Positions 50,610 through 59,687 of a DNA stretch of 64,000 nucleotides are shown in pieces. The number at the start of each line of letters is the position of its first letter. Within the stretch, counting starts at the first letter, position 1. Both the position numbers and the translations under genes were made by a program. Under the pieces are notes generated by a model that searched no databases, was not told the origin of the DNA, and saw only the letters and a list, made by a program, of their open reading frames with translations. This DNA is from Streptomyces griseoflavus (lineage in GTDB: Bacteria > Actinomycetota > Actinomycetes > Streptomycetales > Streptomycetaceae), in NCBI RefSeq assembly GCF_014649995.1, contig NZ_BMUC01000024.1:1-64000 (forward strand). The letters are read 5' to 3'.

Positions 50610-52323
50610 AGGGGCGTGTGCCCAGGCGCAGGGCGAGCAGGGCGATGTCGTCGTCGTTCTCGGCCGGCCGGACCCTGCTGAGCAGTTCGTCGGTGAAGAC
50701 TTCCAGCGGGTGGTGCACCAGTGCGGCGGCCTGCCGGCGCAACCGCTCCAGGCCGTCGTCGATGGAGTGGCGCGGGGACTCGATGAGACCGTCGGTGTAC
50801 AGCAGCAGGGTGGAACCGGGCGGCAGCACGTCCGAGGTGTCCGCGCGCGGTGGGTGGGTTCCGGTGCCCAGGAGCATGCCGTTGCCTCCCGCGAGGTACC
50901 GGGTGACACCCTCGCGGGTGATCAGCAGCGGCGGAGGGTGGCCCGCGTTGGTCCACTCCAGTTCCCAGGCTCCGTCGTCGCGCAGGGCGACGGTGCCGTA
51001 CACCAGCGTGGCCATGGGGACGTCCGTGATGCTCAGCACCGCCCGGTCCACGCGCTCGACGACGCGGCTCGGGGGTTCCTTCTGCGACCAGGCGTAGGCG
51101 CGCAGTACGTTGCGCACCTGGGCCATGCCCGCCGCCGCGTCCAGGTCGTGCCCCGAGACGTCACCGATGGCCAGGGCGGTCGCGTGATCGGTGAGCGGGA
51201 AGGCGTCGTACCAGTCGCCGCCCACGTGGGAGGCGTCCGGCGCGGGCAGGTAGCGGGCTGTCATGTCCAGCCCTTCCACGCGCGGAAGCTGCGGCAGCAG
51301 GTACCGCTGCATGGTCTCCGCCACCTTGCGCTGCCGTTGGTAGAGGCGGGCGTTGTCCAGCGCCAGTCCGGCGCGCCGGGTGATGTCCTCCACGAGGGCC
51401 AGGTCGGCGGCGCTGAACTTCTCGGGGCGTTCGGCGCGGCCCAGGGTCAGAGCGCCGAGGACGTCGCGCAGGCCCCGGATCGGCGCGATGGCCGCCGAGT
51501 GCATGTTCGTCGTCTCGAACAGCCGGTGCTGCTCGACGGCGATGCCCGTGTCGAGCGACCCCTCGTATACCCGCGGTTCGGTGATGGTGGAGGCGACGCC
51601 GCGCAGGGCTCGTGACAGCGGCATCTGCGAGGCGGGGGACACAGGCGTCATCGGGCCCTCGAGTCCCCGATGGTGTGTCAGGGTCCCGTTCTCGACGTGG
51701 GCGACCGTGTTGCGCCACACCTCACCGTGCTCGTTGATCAGGTCGATCACCGCCCAGTCCGCCAGCCGGGGCAGGACGAGGGACAGCAGGCGCTGCAGCG
51801 CCTCGTCGACGGACAGGGTCGAGGTCAGTTGCGTGGTGACCTCGGCCAGCAGCGCGAGTCGTTCCAGCTCGTTCAGGGTGCCGTCGTCGGAGGGCTGACC
51901 GGCGAGTGCCGCCGGGTCGTCCCGGGGGGTGAAGAGGACGAGCGTGGTGTCGCGCTCGCCCCAGCCGCAGGGGACGATCGTCCAGGAGACGGGGAGCAGC
52001 GACCCGTCTCCCCGTTCGAACCATTCCGCAGCGGTCTGGTGGAGGGGACGGCCGGCCATGAAGGCCGGGCGCATGCGGCACTGCGTCCTCGGGAATGTCT
52101 CGCCGCGGGCATTGCGGTGCAACAGGTCGTGGGCGTCCTGCCCGACGAGTTCCGCGGCGGCCCGGCCCAGGGACCGCTCGCCCTCCGCGTTGACGGCGAC
52201 GACGCAGCCCCGTGCGTCGACCAGGTAGGCGCCCGTGCCGATGGTGCCCAGCATGTCGCTGATCGTCGTGCCGGGAACCGCGTGGCCCCGCTCATCACCT
52301 GAGCCGGTTCTGTCGACCGCCAT
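50608..52323 (-). CDS. PAS-GAF-PP2C (RsbU/SpoIIE-type) serine phosphatase
   Basis: 571 aa from the ATG at 52323, behind GAGGAG. PAS domain about 20-135 (GAYLVDARGCVVAVNAEGERSLGR, FTPRDDPAAL). GAF domain about 165-335 (LLAEVTTQLTSTLSVDEALQRLLSLV, AIAPIRGLRDVLGALTLGR). PP2C domain about 345-570 with metal-binding Asp residues in HVGGDWYDAFPL, ALAIGDVSGHDLDAAAGMAQVR, LLLYTDGLIESP, and NDDDIALLALRLG. It would dephosphorylate STAS-type antagonists to release a sigma factor in response to a signal. The TAG stop (50608-50610) coincides with the end of the MITE-like element. Confidence 0.92.
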   Translation of the reverse strand: MAVDRTGSGDERGHAVPGTTISDMLGTIGTGAYLVDARGCVVAVNAEGERSLGRAAAELVGQDAHDLLHRNARGETFPRTQCRMRPAFMAGRPLHQTAAEWFERGDGSLLPVSWTIVPCGWGERDTTLVLFTPRDDPAALAGQPSDDGTLNELERLALLAEVTTQLTSTLSVDEALQRLLSLVLPRLADWAVIDLINEHGEVWRNTVAHVENGTLTHHRGLEGPMTPVSPASQMPLSRALRGVASTITEPRVYEGSLDTGIAVEQHRLFETTNMHSAAIAPIRGLRDVLGALTLGRAERPEKFSAADLALVEDITRRAGLALDNARLYQRQRKVAETMQRYLLPQLPRVEGLDMTARYLPAPDASHVGGDWYDAFPLTDHATALAIGDVSGHDLDAAAGMAQVRNVLRAYAWSQKEPPSRVVERVDRAVLSITDVPMATLVYGTVALRDDGAWELEWTNAGHPPPLLITREGVTRYLAGGNGMLLGTGTHPPRADTSDVLPPGSTLLLYTDGLIESPRHSIDDGLERLRRQAAALVHHPLEVFTDELLSRVRPAENDDDIALLALRLGTRP

Positions 52324-52527
52324 TTCTTCTCCTCTACCCCTCGGTCGGGACGTTAGCCCGCCGAGGGAGCTCTTCTGCCCGGACGCCCGGCCGTTCCCGA
52401 GGAAGGAGCGACGGCCCGGTCATCACATGCCCCGGCGCGGCACATGCCGCCCGGGCCGGGGCCACGGTAGTCGCCGGCGACGGCGCGGGGAGAACCGGGC
52501 CGGGTGCGACGGTCCGGGGCGACGGTC

Positions 52528-52815
52528 TCACAGACCGTGCACCGTGGTCAGGTCGGCGAGTCCGGTGATCTCGAGCACCGGCGCCAGCAGCGGCGTGACG
52601 ACGAGTTCGATGCGATCGGTGTGGCGGAAGAGAAGGCTCAGGCCGGCGCTGTCGAGATACTCGACGGCGGTCAGGTCGATGACCAGGGGGCCCTCGGTGG
52701 TCTCGATGGCCGCGGCCAGCTCGTCGACGTTGCTCATGTCGATCTCGCCGGCCACCGTCAACAGGGCCGTGCCGTCGGGCCGACGACCGGGCGCGAGGGT
52801 GAGCGGAGTGGACAT
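52528..52815 (-). CDS. STAS-domain anti-sigma-factor antagonist
   Basis: 95 aa from the ATG at 52815, whose A overlaps the stop of the large upstream fusion gene (TGATG). STAS core: PDGTALLTVAGEIDMSNVDELAAAI, PLVIDLTAVEYLDSAGLSLLFRH with the phosphorylatable Ser in DSAG. The partner kinase is most likely the RsbW-like C-terminal domain of the preceding fusion protein, and the phosphatase could be either PP2C domain nearby. Cytoplasmic partner-switch component. Confidence 0.92.
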   Translation of the reverse strand: MSTPLTLAPGRRPDGTALLTVAGEIDMSNVDELAAAIETTEGPLVIDLTAVEYLDSAGLSLLFRHTDRIELVVTPLLAPVLEITGLADLTTVHGL

Positions 52816-55800
52816 CAGGCGATCCTCGTGTGCATGTCGACGGTGGTGCCGGTCGCACCGGACGTGATGGTGACCCGTTGCATCAGAGCGTGCATCAACG
52901 CCACTCCCCGGCCGCGGTGGGTGCCGGCCCCGGGCTGGGGCGTCTTCCACCGCCCGGAGTCGGCGACGGTCAGGCGCAGATCGCCGGCCCGGGCCTCGGC
53001 CCGCAGCCGGACGGGATCGCCGGGAGCGTCCCGGTGCCCGTGCTCGATGGCGTTGGCACAGGCTTCGCCCGCCGCCACCAGAACGTTCTGCACGGTGTGC
53101 CGGGGCAGTTCGCACTGGCCGAGCCAGTCGCGCAGGGCCTTGCGGACCGGCGCGAGCTGAGCGGACTCGGCGGGGAAGGCCATGTCCAGGGGCGCCGGGC
53201 GCCGGTAGAGGAGCAGTGCCACGTCGTCGTCGTAGCCGTCGGGCGGAACCAGCCGGACCATGACCTGATCGGCGAGGTCGTCGACAGCGGCGTCGCGGCC
53301 GGCGTGGACGGCCTCGCTCGCCTGGTCGATGCCGGCCGTCAGCGGACGCCGTCTGCGCTCCACCAGCCCGTCCGTGTAGAGCAGGAGCGTGGCGCGGGCC
53401 GGGACGGTGCAACCGGCCTCGGGGCGGGTGGCGCCCGGCCGCACCGCCAGCGGCACGGACCGTCCTTCGTCGAGCAGGCGGGTGGTGCCGTCGGGGAGGG
53501 CGAGGATGCCCGGCGGGTGTCCCGCGCTGGAGTAGATCAGCCGTCCGGTCTCGGGGGTGAGGACGCCGCAGAAGACGGTGGTGCACCTCGCTCCGGCGAT
53601 TCCGTCCGCGAAGTGGTCCAGGGCCATCAGGGTCTGGGCGGGGCCGGAGTCCTGCAGCAGCAGGGCACGGCACGCGCTGCGCAGTTGTCCCATGACGGTG
53701 GCGGCTCCCAGACCCCGGCCGACACAGTCGCCGACCACGATGCCGATCCGGCCGTCGGGCAGGGCGACGGTGTCGTACCAGTCGCCGCCGACCTCCAGGG
53801 GCGGGGTCGCGGGTTCGTAGCGGACGGCGAAGCCGTCGGGGAGACCGGCCGGGCCGAGGATGGCGCGTTGCAGCGCGAGGGCCGTCTCACGCTGCTGGTC
53901 GATCTGGTGCGCCCGGGCCAGCCCCTGGGAGAGCTGCCCGGCCAGCAGGGACAGCAGCAGCTGATCCTCGCTGGTGAACGGCCGCCGCGTCCCGAAGTCG
54001 ATCCGGACCGCCATCGGACCCTGGGGGTGGTTGATCGTGATGCCCGCTCCGGTGGGATCGTGGAAGGGAGTGAGCGACGGCCGGTCGAGCCAGGCGGTGA
54101 CGTCGCCGCGCTCTTCGGCCGACAGGTCCTCCCACCGCAGGCCGGCGTCGGTGGACCACAGGGACGGAGACCCGTCCGGCGTCGCCAGGGCGGCGATCAC
54201 GCGGTCGGCTCGCCAGAGGTGCCTGAGCTCCGTCAGGGCCCCCTCGAGGGCGTCCGGCAGGCTCGTCGCCCGGGTCAGCCACATCCCGAGGGCCGCCTGC
54301 GCGCTCTCCCGCTGGATGGCGTAGTGCTCGGCGGTGACGTCACGGAACGTGCCGACGGTCACCCGGCGCCCGGTGTCCGGGTCCTGTGCCTGGTTGAAGT
54401 TGGCCGTCACCCACAGCCGGTACCCCTCGCGGTGGGTGACGGGGATGGTGTAGGAGCCCTTGGGGTTGCCCACCAGCAGGGCGAAGGCGTCGGCCACCTG
54501 GCGGTGGGCGTCGGGGTCGGTGCCCGCGTCCGGCCACCAGGGGTGGACCGGCTCGTAGGGCAGGCCGTCGGGGGCGTAGCCGAGTATGTCGGTGAAGGCC
54601 GCGTTGATCTCGATGACGGCCCCCGCCTCGTCGCAGACGAAGAACGCCTCCTGCAACGAGTCGACCAGCGCGGTGCGCCAGCGCGCCTGGTGGTTGCGGA
54701 GGCGGGCCAGCTCGACGTTGGCGCGTACCCGGGCGAGCAGTTCGCCCGCGGCGAAGGGCTTGACGAGGTAGTCGTCGGCTCCGGCCTGCAGTCCCTGGAT
54801 GGACGCCTCCTCCCCGGCCCGGGCGGACAGCAGCACCACCGGTATCGACGCGGTCCGCGGATCGGAGCGCAGGGCGCTCACGAACCCGAGGCCGTCGAGG
54901 CCGGGCATCATCACGTCGCTGATCACCAGGTCGGGTGCGTCGGCACGGACCGCCCGCAACGCCGCGAGCCCGTCCTCGACGGTGTCCACCCGGTATCCGG
55001 TGCCGCCCAGGAGGCGGGCCAGGTACTCCCGCATGTCGGCGTTGTCGTCGGCGACCAGCACACGGGCGGATCCGGTGGGGTGGCCCGACGCGTCGGCGGC
55101 CGTCGCCACCGGGCGCAGGTCGCCGGGGCCGTCGTCCGGCAGCCAGCGCAGCGCCTCCTGCACGAACGGCTCCGCGGCCGACGGCACCCGGCGCTCCCCG
55201 GCGGGCACGAGGGCGAGCGGGTCGAGGTGGTCCGCGCCGAAGGGCAGGCGGATGGTGAAGGAGGTGCCCCGGCCCTCGGTGCTGTCGGCGGTGATCGTGC
55301 CGCCGTGCAGGTCGATGAGTTCCTTCACCAGGGCCAGCCCGATGCCGCTGCCCTCGTGGGAGCGGGAGCGGGCGTTCTCGATGCGGTGGAACCGTTCGAA
55401 CAGCCGCGGCATCTCGTCGCGCGCCACGCCGATGCCGGTGTCGGCGAGAGTGATCACGGCGTGCCCGTCCCGGGCGCGTGCGGTGACCGCGATGGAGCCG
55501 TCGAAGGTGAACTTGAGGGCGTTGCTCAGCAGGTTGAGGATCACCTTCTCCCACATGCCGCGGTCGATGTAGACCTGCTCGGGGAGCGGGGGGCAGTCGA
55601 CGCGGAACTCCAGGCCGGCCTTCTCGACGGCGGACCTGAAGACGCTGGCCAGGTCGGCCGTGAACTGGGACAGGTCCGAGGACTCGAAGCGCGCCCGCAT
55701 CCGGCCGGCCTCGATGCGGGAGAAGTCCAGCAGGGAGTTGACGAGCTTGCCCAGCCGCAGCCCGTTGCGGTGGATGACCTCCAGTTCCTGGCGCACGGGT

Positions 55801-56963
55801 GACCCGGGATGCGGGAACCGGGTGAGCAGTTCCTCGGTCGGTCCCATGATCAGGGCGAGGGGGGTGCGCAGCTCGTGGCTGATGTTGGAGAAGAACGTGG
55901 TCTTCGCCCGGTCCAGCTCGGCCAGTTCCTCGGCACGCCGCTGTTGTGCCTCGTAGCTGCGGGCGCTGGCGATGCCGGCCGCGAGATGACCGGCCGCGAG
56001 TTCGAGGAAGCCGCGGTAGGCGTCGTCCAGGGCCCGGTACCGGTTCAGCCCGGCGACGAGGAACCCGTACGGCGTTCCGCCCTGTCGCGGCAGGGGCAGC
56101 ACCAGGGCGTGCGTGGGTGACTCGGCCCGGTCGGCGAGCGGCGGGGCGGTGAACGGGGGACGGTCGAGCGGCACCAGCACCGACTCGCCGTTCGCCGGCG
56201 CCCCGGCGGGCCACACACCGGAGCCGTCGGCCGGCAGGGTCCCGGGGGCCGCGGGATGCCCCTCGGGGAGGCCGGTGGTGCCGGCCAGGCGCGCGGAACC
56301 GTCGGGCTCGAGCAGGTAGGTCAGTGTGAAGGGCAGGTCCCGCCGGTTGCGGTCCAGCTGCCTGTCGGTGAACGCCAGCACCTCCTGCTCGGTGCGGACC
56401 ACGCTGGGGTCGGAGCCGAGGTCGCGCAGGGTCGTCATGCGCCGGTCGCCGATGACCCGCTCGGTCTCCTCGCTGACCACGCACAGCATGCCCACCACCG
56501 CGCCGGAGTCGTCACGCAGAGGGCTGTAGCTGAAGGTGTGGTAGCTCTCCTCGGTGTAACCGGACCGTTCCAGGTACAGCAGCAGTCCTTCGTCCCAGGT
56601 GGCCTCTCCCGTGGTCATCACGGTGTCGATCCGGGGAACGACCTCGTCCCAGACCTCCCGCCACACCTCGCTCGCCGGCCGTCCCAGCGCCCACGGGTAC
56701 TTGGCGCCCAGGGTGTCGCGCCGGTAGGCGGCGTTGCAGAAGAACGTCAGTTCCGGACCCCACGCCATCCACATGGAGAAGCGGGACGACAGCAGGATGC
56801 TCACCGCGGTCTGCAGACTCTGCGGCCACTGCTCCGGCGGTCCCAGCGGAGTGGCCGACCAGTCGACCAGGGCCAGATGGCCGCCGACCTCCTCGTCGGC
56901 CGCGAACACGTCCGTGCCGGCCGCTGCGGCGCACTCGTGCGCAGCGTCTCCCGAACGCCCCAC
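52815..56963 (-). CDS. Giant hybrid signalling protein: PAS-GAF-histidine kinase-receiver-PAS-GAF-PP2C-anti-sigma kinase
   Basis: 1382 aa from the GTG at 56963, behind GAAAGGG. Order: PAS-like 30-165, GAF-like 170-335, HisKA with His363 in FFSNISHELRTPLALI, HATPase_c about 470-575 (NLLSNALKF, DTGIGV, GSGIGLALVKEL), receiver about 634-750 with Asp683 in VISDVMMPG and VKPF. Then PAS about 765-885 (FFVCDEAGAVIEINAAFTDILGY), GAF about 905-1050, PP2C about 1060-1230 (EVGGDWYDTVAL, VVGDCVGRGLGAATVMGQL, LLLYTDGLVERRRRPL) and an RsbW-like HATPase about 1250-1378 (ACANAIEHGHRD, RGRGVALMHALM). One chain joins two-component and partner-switching signalling. It resembles streptomycete OsaC-like regulators but carries a complete kinase and receiver as well. 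Probably cytoplasmic; no membrane helices seen. Confidence 0.9.
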   Translation of the reverse strand: MGRSGDAAHECAAAAGTDVFAADEEVGGHLALVDWSATPLGPPEQWPQSLQTAVSILLSSRFSMWMAWGPELTFFCNAAYRRDTLGAKYPWALGRPASEVWREVWDEVVPRIDTVMTTGEATWDEGLLLYLERSGYTEESYHTFSYSPLRDDSGAVVGMLCVVSEETERVIGDRRMTTLRDLGSDPSVVRTEQEVLAFTDRQLDRNRRDLPFTLTYLLEPDGSARLAGTTGLPEGHPAAPGTLPADGSGVWPAGAPANGESVLVPLDRPPFTAPPLADRAESPTHALVLPLPRQGGTPYGFLVAGLNRYRALDDAYRGFLELAAGHLAAGIASARSYEAQQRRAEELAELDRAKTTFFSNISHELRTPLALIMGPTEELLTRFPHPGSPVRQELEVIHRNGLRLGKLVNSLLDFSRIEAGRMRARFESSDLSQFTADLASVFRSAVEKAGLEFRVDCPPLPEQVYIDRGMWEKVILNLLSNALKFTFDGSIAVTARARDGHAVITLADTGIGVARDEMPRLFERFHRIENARSRSHEGSGIGLALVKELIDLHGGTITADSTEGRGTSFTIRLPFGADHLDPLALVPAGERRVPSAAEPFVQEALRWLPDDGPGDLRPVATAADASGHPTGSARVLVADDNADMREYLARLLGGTGYRVDTVEDGLAALRAVRADAPDLVISDVMMPGLDGLGFVSALRSDPRTASIPVVLLSARAGEEASIQGLQAGADDYLVKPFAAGELLARVRANVELARLRNHQARWRTALVDSLQEAFFVCDEAGAVIEINAAFTDILGYAPDGLPYEPVHPWWPDAGTDPDAHRQVADAFALLVGNPKGSYTIPVTHREGYRLWVTANFNQAQDPDTGRRVTVGTFRDVTAEHYAIQRESAQAALGMWLTRATSLPDALEGALTELRHLWRADRVIAALATPDGSPSLWSTDAGLRWEDLSAEERGDVTAWLDRPSLTPFHDPTGAGITINHPQGPMAVRIDFGTRRPFTSEDQLLLSLLAGQLSQGLARAHQIDQQRETALALQRAILGPAGLPDGFAVRYEPATPPLEVGGDWYDTVALPDGRIGIVVGDCVGRGLGAATVMGQLRSACRALLLQDSGPAQTLMALDHFADGIAGARCTTVFCGVLTPETGRLIYSSAGHPPGILALPDGTTRLLDEGRSVPLAVRPGATRPEAGCTVPARATLLLYTDGLVERRRRPLTAGIDQASEAVHAGRDAAVDDLADQVMVRLVPPDGYDDDVALLLYRRPAPLDMAFPAESAQLAPVRKALRDWLGQCELPRHTVQNVLVAAGEACANAIEHGHRDAPGDPVRLRAEARAGDLRLTVADSGRWKTPQPGAGTHRGRGVALMHALMQRVTITSGATGTTVDMHTRIA

Positions 56964-57494
56964 TGGTCACCCTTTCCCTCACGTCCGTCCGGCGGCCGCG
57001 CCCCCGTCGTCCGCCGCTTCGGCGCCGGCCCGGGCGGGCTGTCGCCGCCGTCCGGGGACGGCCGGGCGAAGAGGAACGTCCGGACTGTCCCGAACCACCG
57101 TCATCGACGGCGCCCGGGGGCACCGTCCCGCCCCTGGCACCGACTCCGTAGGATACGGCCAACCGGTCGGACACCACGGCACGGGCACAGCGGACTGCGG
57201 GCACCACGAGCGGGGACACGGGGATGACGGCACGCTCGGGCGGCCTTCCCCGTCCCGCCCGCGCGGCGGAGGGAACCGGCCGGGCCGCGTCCGCCGCCTC
57301 CCGTCGCCGGGGCGCCCTCCCGGCCCGGCGACGCGCTGCCGCCGGTGCCCGCCCCGGAGCAGGCCGGGAGCCGGCGGCCGACCCGGCGCGGACGCTCGGG
57401 ACCCGCTCCGCCGCCCGGACGTTTCCGGCGGCGACACGGCGCGTGTCGCCCCGCCGGCAGCCGCACACCGACAGCACCGCAACGAGGAGAACCA
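56964..57494. other. Intergenic interval between divergent signalling genes
   Basis: 531 bases between the hybrid kinase (minus) and a STAS gene (plus). Several open frames exist, but all are Arg/Pro/Ala-rich and none has a domain. TAGGAT at about 57149 may be a -10 element. I see no RNA gene or repeat. Confidence 0.5.
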
Positions 57495-57857
57495 GTGACC
57501 GACCCGGACCCCCTGCTGACCGTCACGCCCCGCCGGGACCCCTCCGGTCCCCACGTCCTGACCGTGACGGGTGAACTCGACCATCACTCCGCCCCCGTCC
57601 TGACGGGGGCCGTCAGCGAGGCACAGTCCGACGACCGCGGCCTGATCCTCGACCTCTCCGCGGTGACGTACTGCGACTCCACGGGCATCACGGTGCTCAT
57701 CAACGCGTACCAGCGGGCCCAGACCACCGGCGCGCCCCTCGTCCTGGCGGGGGTCAACCCCGACCTGAACCGCCTCTTCCAGGTGGTGGGGCTCGACCAG
57801 GTCTTCACCTTCCGGCCCGACGTGGAGGCCGCGCTCTCCTCGCTGCGTCAGGGGTGA
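57495..57857 (+). CDS. STAS-domain anti-sigma-factor antagonist
   Basis: 120 aa from the GTG at 57495, with GAGGAG eight bases upstream. STAS fold: HVLTVTGELDHHSAPVLTGAV, GLILDLSAVTYCDSTGITVLINAYQRA with the phosphorylatable Ser in CDSTG, and RLFQVVGLDQVFTF, typical of RsbV/SpoIIAA. Divergent from the hybrid kinase-phosphatase, so it is a plausible client of the adjacent kinase and phosphatase domains. A second STAS protein lies on the other side of that gene. Confidence 0.92.
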   Translation: MTDPDPLLTVTPRRDPSGPHVLTVTGELDHHSAPVLTGAVSEAQSDDRGLILDLSAVTYCDSTGITVLINAYQRAQTTGAPLVLAGVNPDLNRLFQVVGLDQVFTFRPDVEAALSSLRQG

Positions 57858-58001
57858 ACCGGCGGCCCGCCCGGTGAGGCGTCGGCCTCCCGCCCGGTGC
57901 GGACCACCGCGCCCGGCGGGCGGGGTGGTCGGCGGTGCCGATGTCCGCCCGTGACGGCCGCTCCGGCTGCGGTCCCGTGCGCCCTCCCCCACGATGAAGG
58001 C

Positions 58002-59687
58002 ATGGCGTTCATCCGCTCCGCTCGCCCCTTCGACGCCTTCCGGGCGCTGGCGGACCGGCGTGGGCGGCCCGGCGACAGGCTGATCGAGGCGCTGGCCGAG
58101 GCCAGGACCGGAACGCCGGACGGCCCTGAGCGCTGGGCGCCCGCGGTCGCCTCCCGCTTCGGCCTGCCCGCTGCCGCCGCGCTGGGGCCCGCCAGTTACT
58201 ACGCGGACCTCTCCGCCCCGCACGGCGACCGTCATGTGCGGGTGTGCACCGCGACGGCGTGCTTCGCCGCAGGGGGCGGGCAGCACCTCGCGGAGGTGGA
58301 GCGTGAGCTGGGTGTCACCGCGCACTCCGCGTCGCCGCGCGGTGACGTGTCGGTGCAGACCGTCCGCTGCCTGGGCTACTGCTACGCCGGGCCCGCCGCC
58401 CTCGACGGCGGCACACCGTGTACCGGGGCGACCCTGCCCGCTCAGCTCGCTGGCCGGGAACCGGCGCGGGCGCCGGGGATCCCGGCGGGCGACGACACCG
58501 GTGACCCGGTCCTGCTGGGCGGTGTGCTCTCCGGCGAGCCGGCGTGGCAGGTGTGGCCGGGAACGGTGTCGTCCGGTACTCCCGAGGCGGTCCGCCGGAA
58601 GGTGGCGGCGTCCGGGCTGCGGGGGCGCGGCGGTGCCGGATTCGGCGTGGCGGCGAAATGGGAGGCGGCGGGCCACGCGCCCGGGACCGTGGTGGTCGCC
58701 AACGGTGACGAGGGCGATCCCGGTTCGTACGCCGACAGGCTGCTGATGGAGGCCGACCCGGGACGCGTGCTGGAGGGTCTGGCCCTGGCCTGTTTCGCGT
58801 GCGGCGCCGGCCGGGGCCTCGTGCTGGTGCGCTCCGAGTACCCGGCCGCACTGGCACGGATGCGGGAAGCGGTGCGCCGGGCGTACGCGGACGGGCATCT
58901 CGGACCGTCGGCGCACGGGACGGCCACTTCCCTGGACATCCACGTCGTCGAGGGCGCCGGGTCCTACGTGGCCGGTGAGGAAACCGCGCTGATCGCGGAG
59001 CTGGAGGGCGGTCGCGGGTCCGCCCGTCCCCGCCCGCCCTACCCGACCGGGCACGGTCTGTGGGACGCGCCGACCGTGGTGAACAACGTCGAGACCCTGG
59101 CGGCCGTCCCCTGGATCGTCCGGCACGGCGGCCGGGCGTACGCCCGGCGCGGCACGCCCGGCGAGACGGGAACCAAGCTGGTCTGCCTCTCGGAGCGGTT
59201 CGCCCGGCCGGGTTGCTACGAGGTCGAGCTCGGCACGCCCGTGCGGCGGATCGTCACCGGGCTGGGAGGCGGTCTGAAGGACGGCGCCGAACTGGCGGCG
59301 CTCCAGGTCGGCGGGCCGCTGGGCGGCTTCCTCGCTGCCGACGCGCTGGACGTGCCGCTGTCGGAGGCGGGGCTGTCGTCGCGCGGCGCCGCCCTCGGGC
59401 ATGCCGGGCTCGTCGCCTTCGACGAACGGGTGGCGCCGGAGGACGTGATGCGCCACGTGTGGGACTTCGCGGCGGCGGAGAGCTGCGGCGCGTGCTCGCC
59501 CTGCCGCGTCGGGTCCCGGCGCGGTCTTCAGTGGGCCTCGGCCGGCGCCCCGCCGGATCAGGAGTGGGAGAGGCTGTCGCGGGTTCTGACCGAGGGAAGC
59601 CTGTGTGCCTTCGGGCGGCGGATTCCGCCCGCCGTGCGCAGCCTCGCCCGGGCCTACGGGGGCCGGCCGGCCGGGTGGGGGCCATGA
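58002..59687 (+). CDS. NAD-dependent formate dehydrogenase beta subunit (NuoE-NuoF fusion type)
   Basis: 561 aa from the ATG at 58002. Residues 1-150 are a NuoE-like thioredoxin fold with 2Fe-2S cysteines (VCTATACFAAG, RCLGYCYAG). NuoF part: FMN/NADH motif GLRGRGGAGFGVAAKWEAA near 206, VVANGDEGDPGSYADRLLM, and GAGSYVAGEETALIAELEG; then the 4Fe-4S ligands CGACSPCRVGSRRG near 490 with a later Cys in GSLCAF. It passes formate-derived electrons from iron-sulfur centres through FMN to NAD+. Its TGA overlaps the start of the catalytic subunit (ATGA), so the two form one enzyme. Confidence 0.88.
   Translation: MAFIRSARPFDAFRALADRRGRPGDRLIEALAEARTGTPDGPERWAPAVASRFGLPAAAALGPASYYADLSAPHGDRHVRVCTATACFAAGGGQHLAEVERELGVTAHSASPRGDVSVQTVRCLGYCYAGPAALDGGTPCTGATLPAQLAGREPARAPGIPAGDDTGDPVLLGGVLSGEPAWQVWPGTVSSGTPEAVRRKVAASGLRGRGGAGFGVAAKWEAAGHAPGTVVVANGDEGDPGSYADRLLMEADPGRVLEGLALACFACGAGRGLVLVRSEYPAALARMREAVRRAYADGHLGPSAHGTATSLDIHVVEGAGSYVAGEETALIAELEGGRGSARPRPPYPTGHGLWDAPTVVNNVETLAAVPWIVRHGGRAYARRGTPGETGTKLVCLSERFARPGCYEVELGTPVRRIVTGLGGGLKDGAELAALQVGGPLGGFLAADALDVPLSEAGLSSRGAALGHAGLVAFDERVAPEDVMRHVWDFAAAESCGACSPCRVGSRRGLQWASAGAPPDQEWERLSRVLTEGSLCAFGRRIPPAVRSLARAYGGRPAGWGP

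Noticed and set aside
54340-56484. 714-codon minus-strand frame inside the hybrid kinase gene
   Set aside because: No domain, Arg-rich; the kinase, receiver and phosphatase motifs are in the other frame.
57224-57574. Possible plus-strand gene between the hybrid kinase and the STAS gene
   Set aside because: Arg/Ala-rich, overlaps the well-supported STAS start, and no domain is visible.
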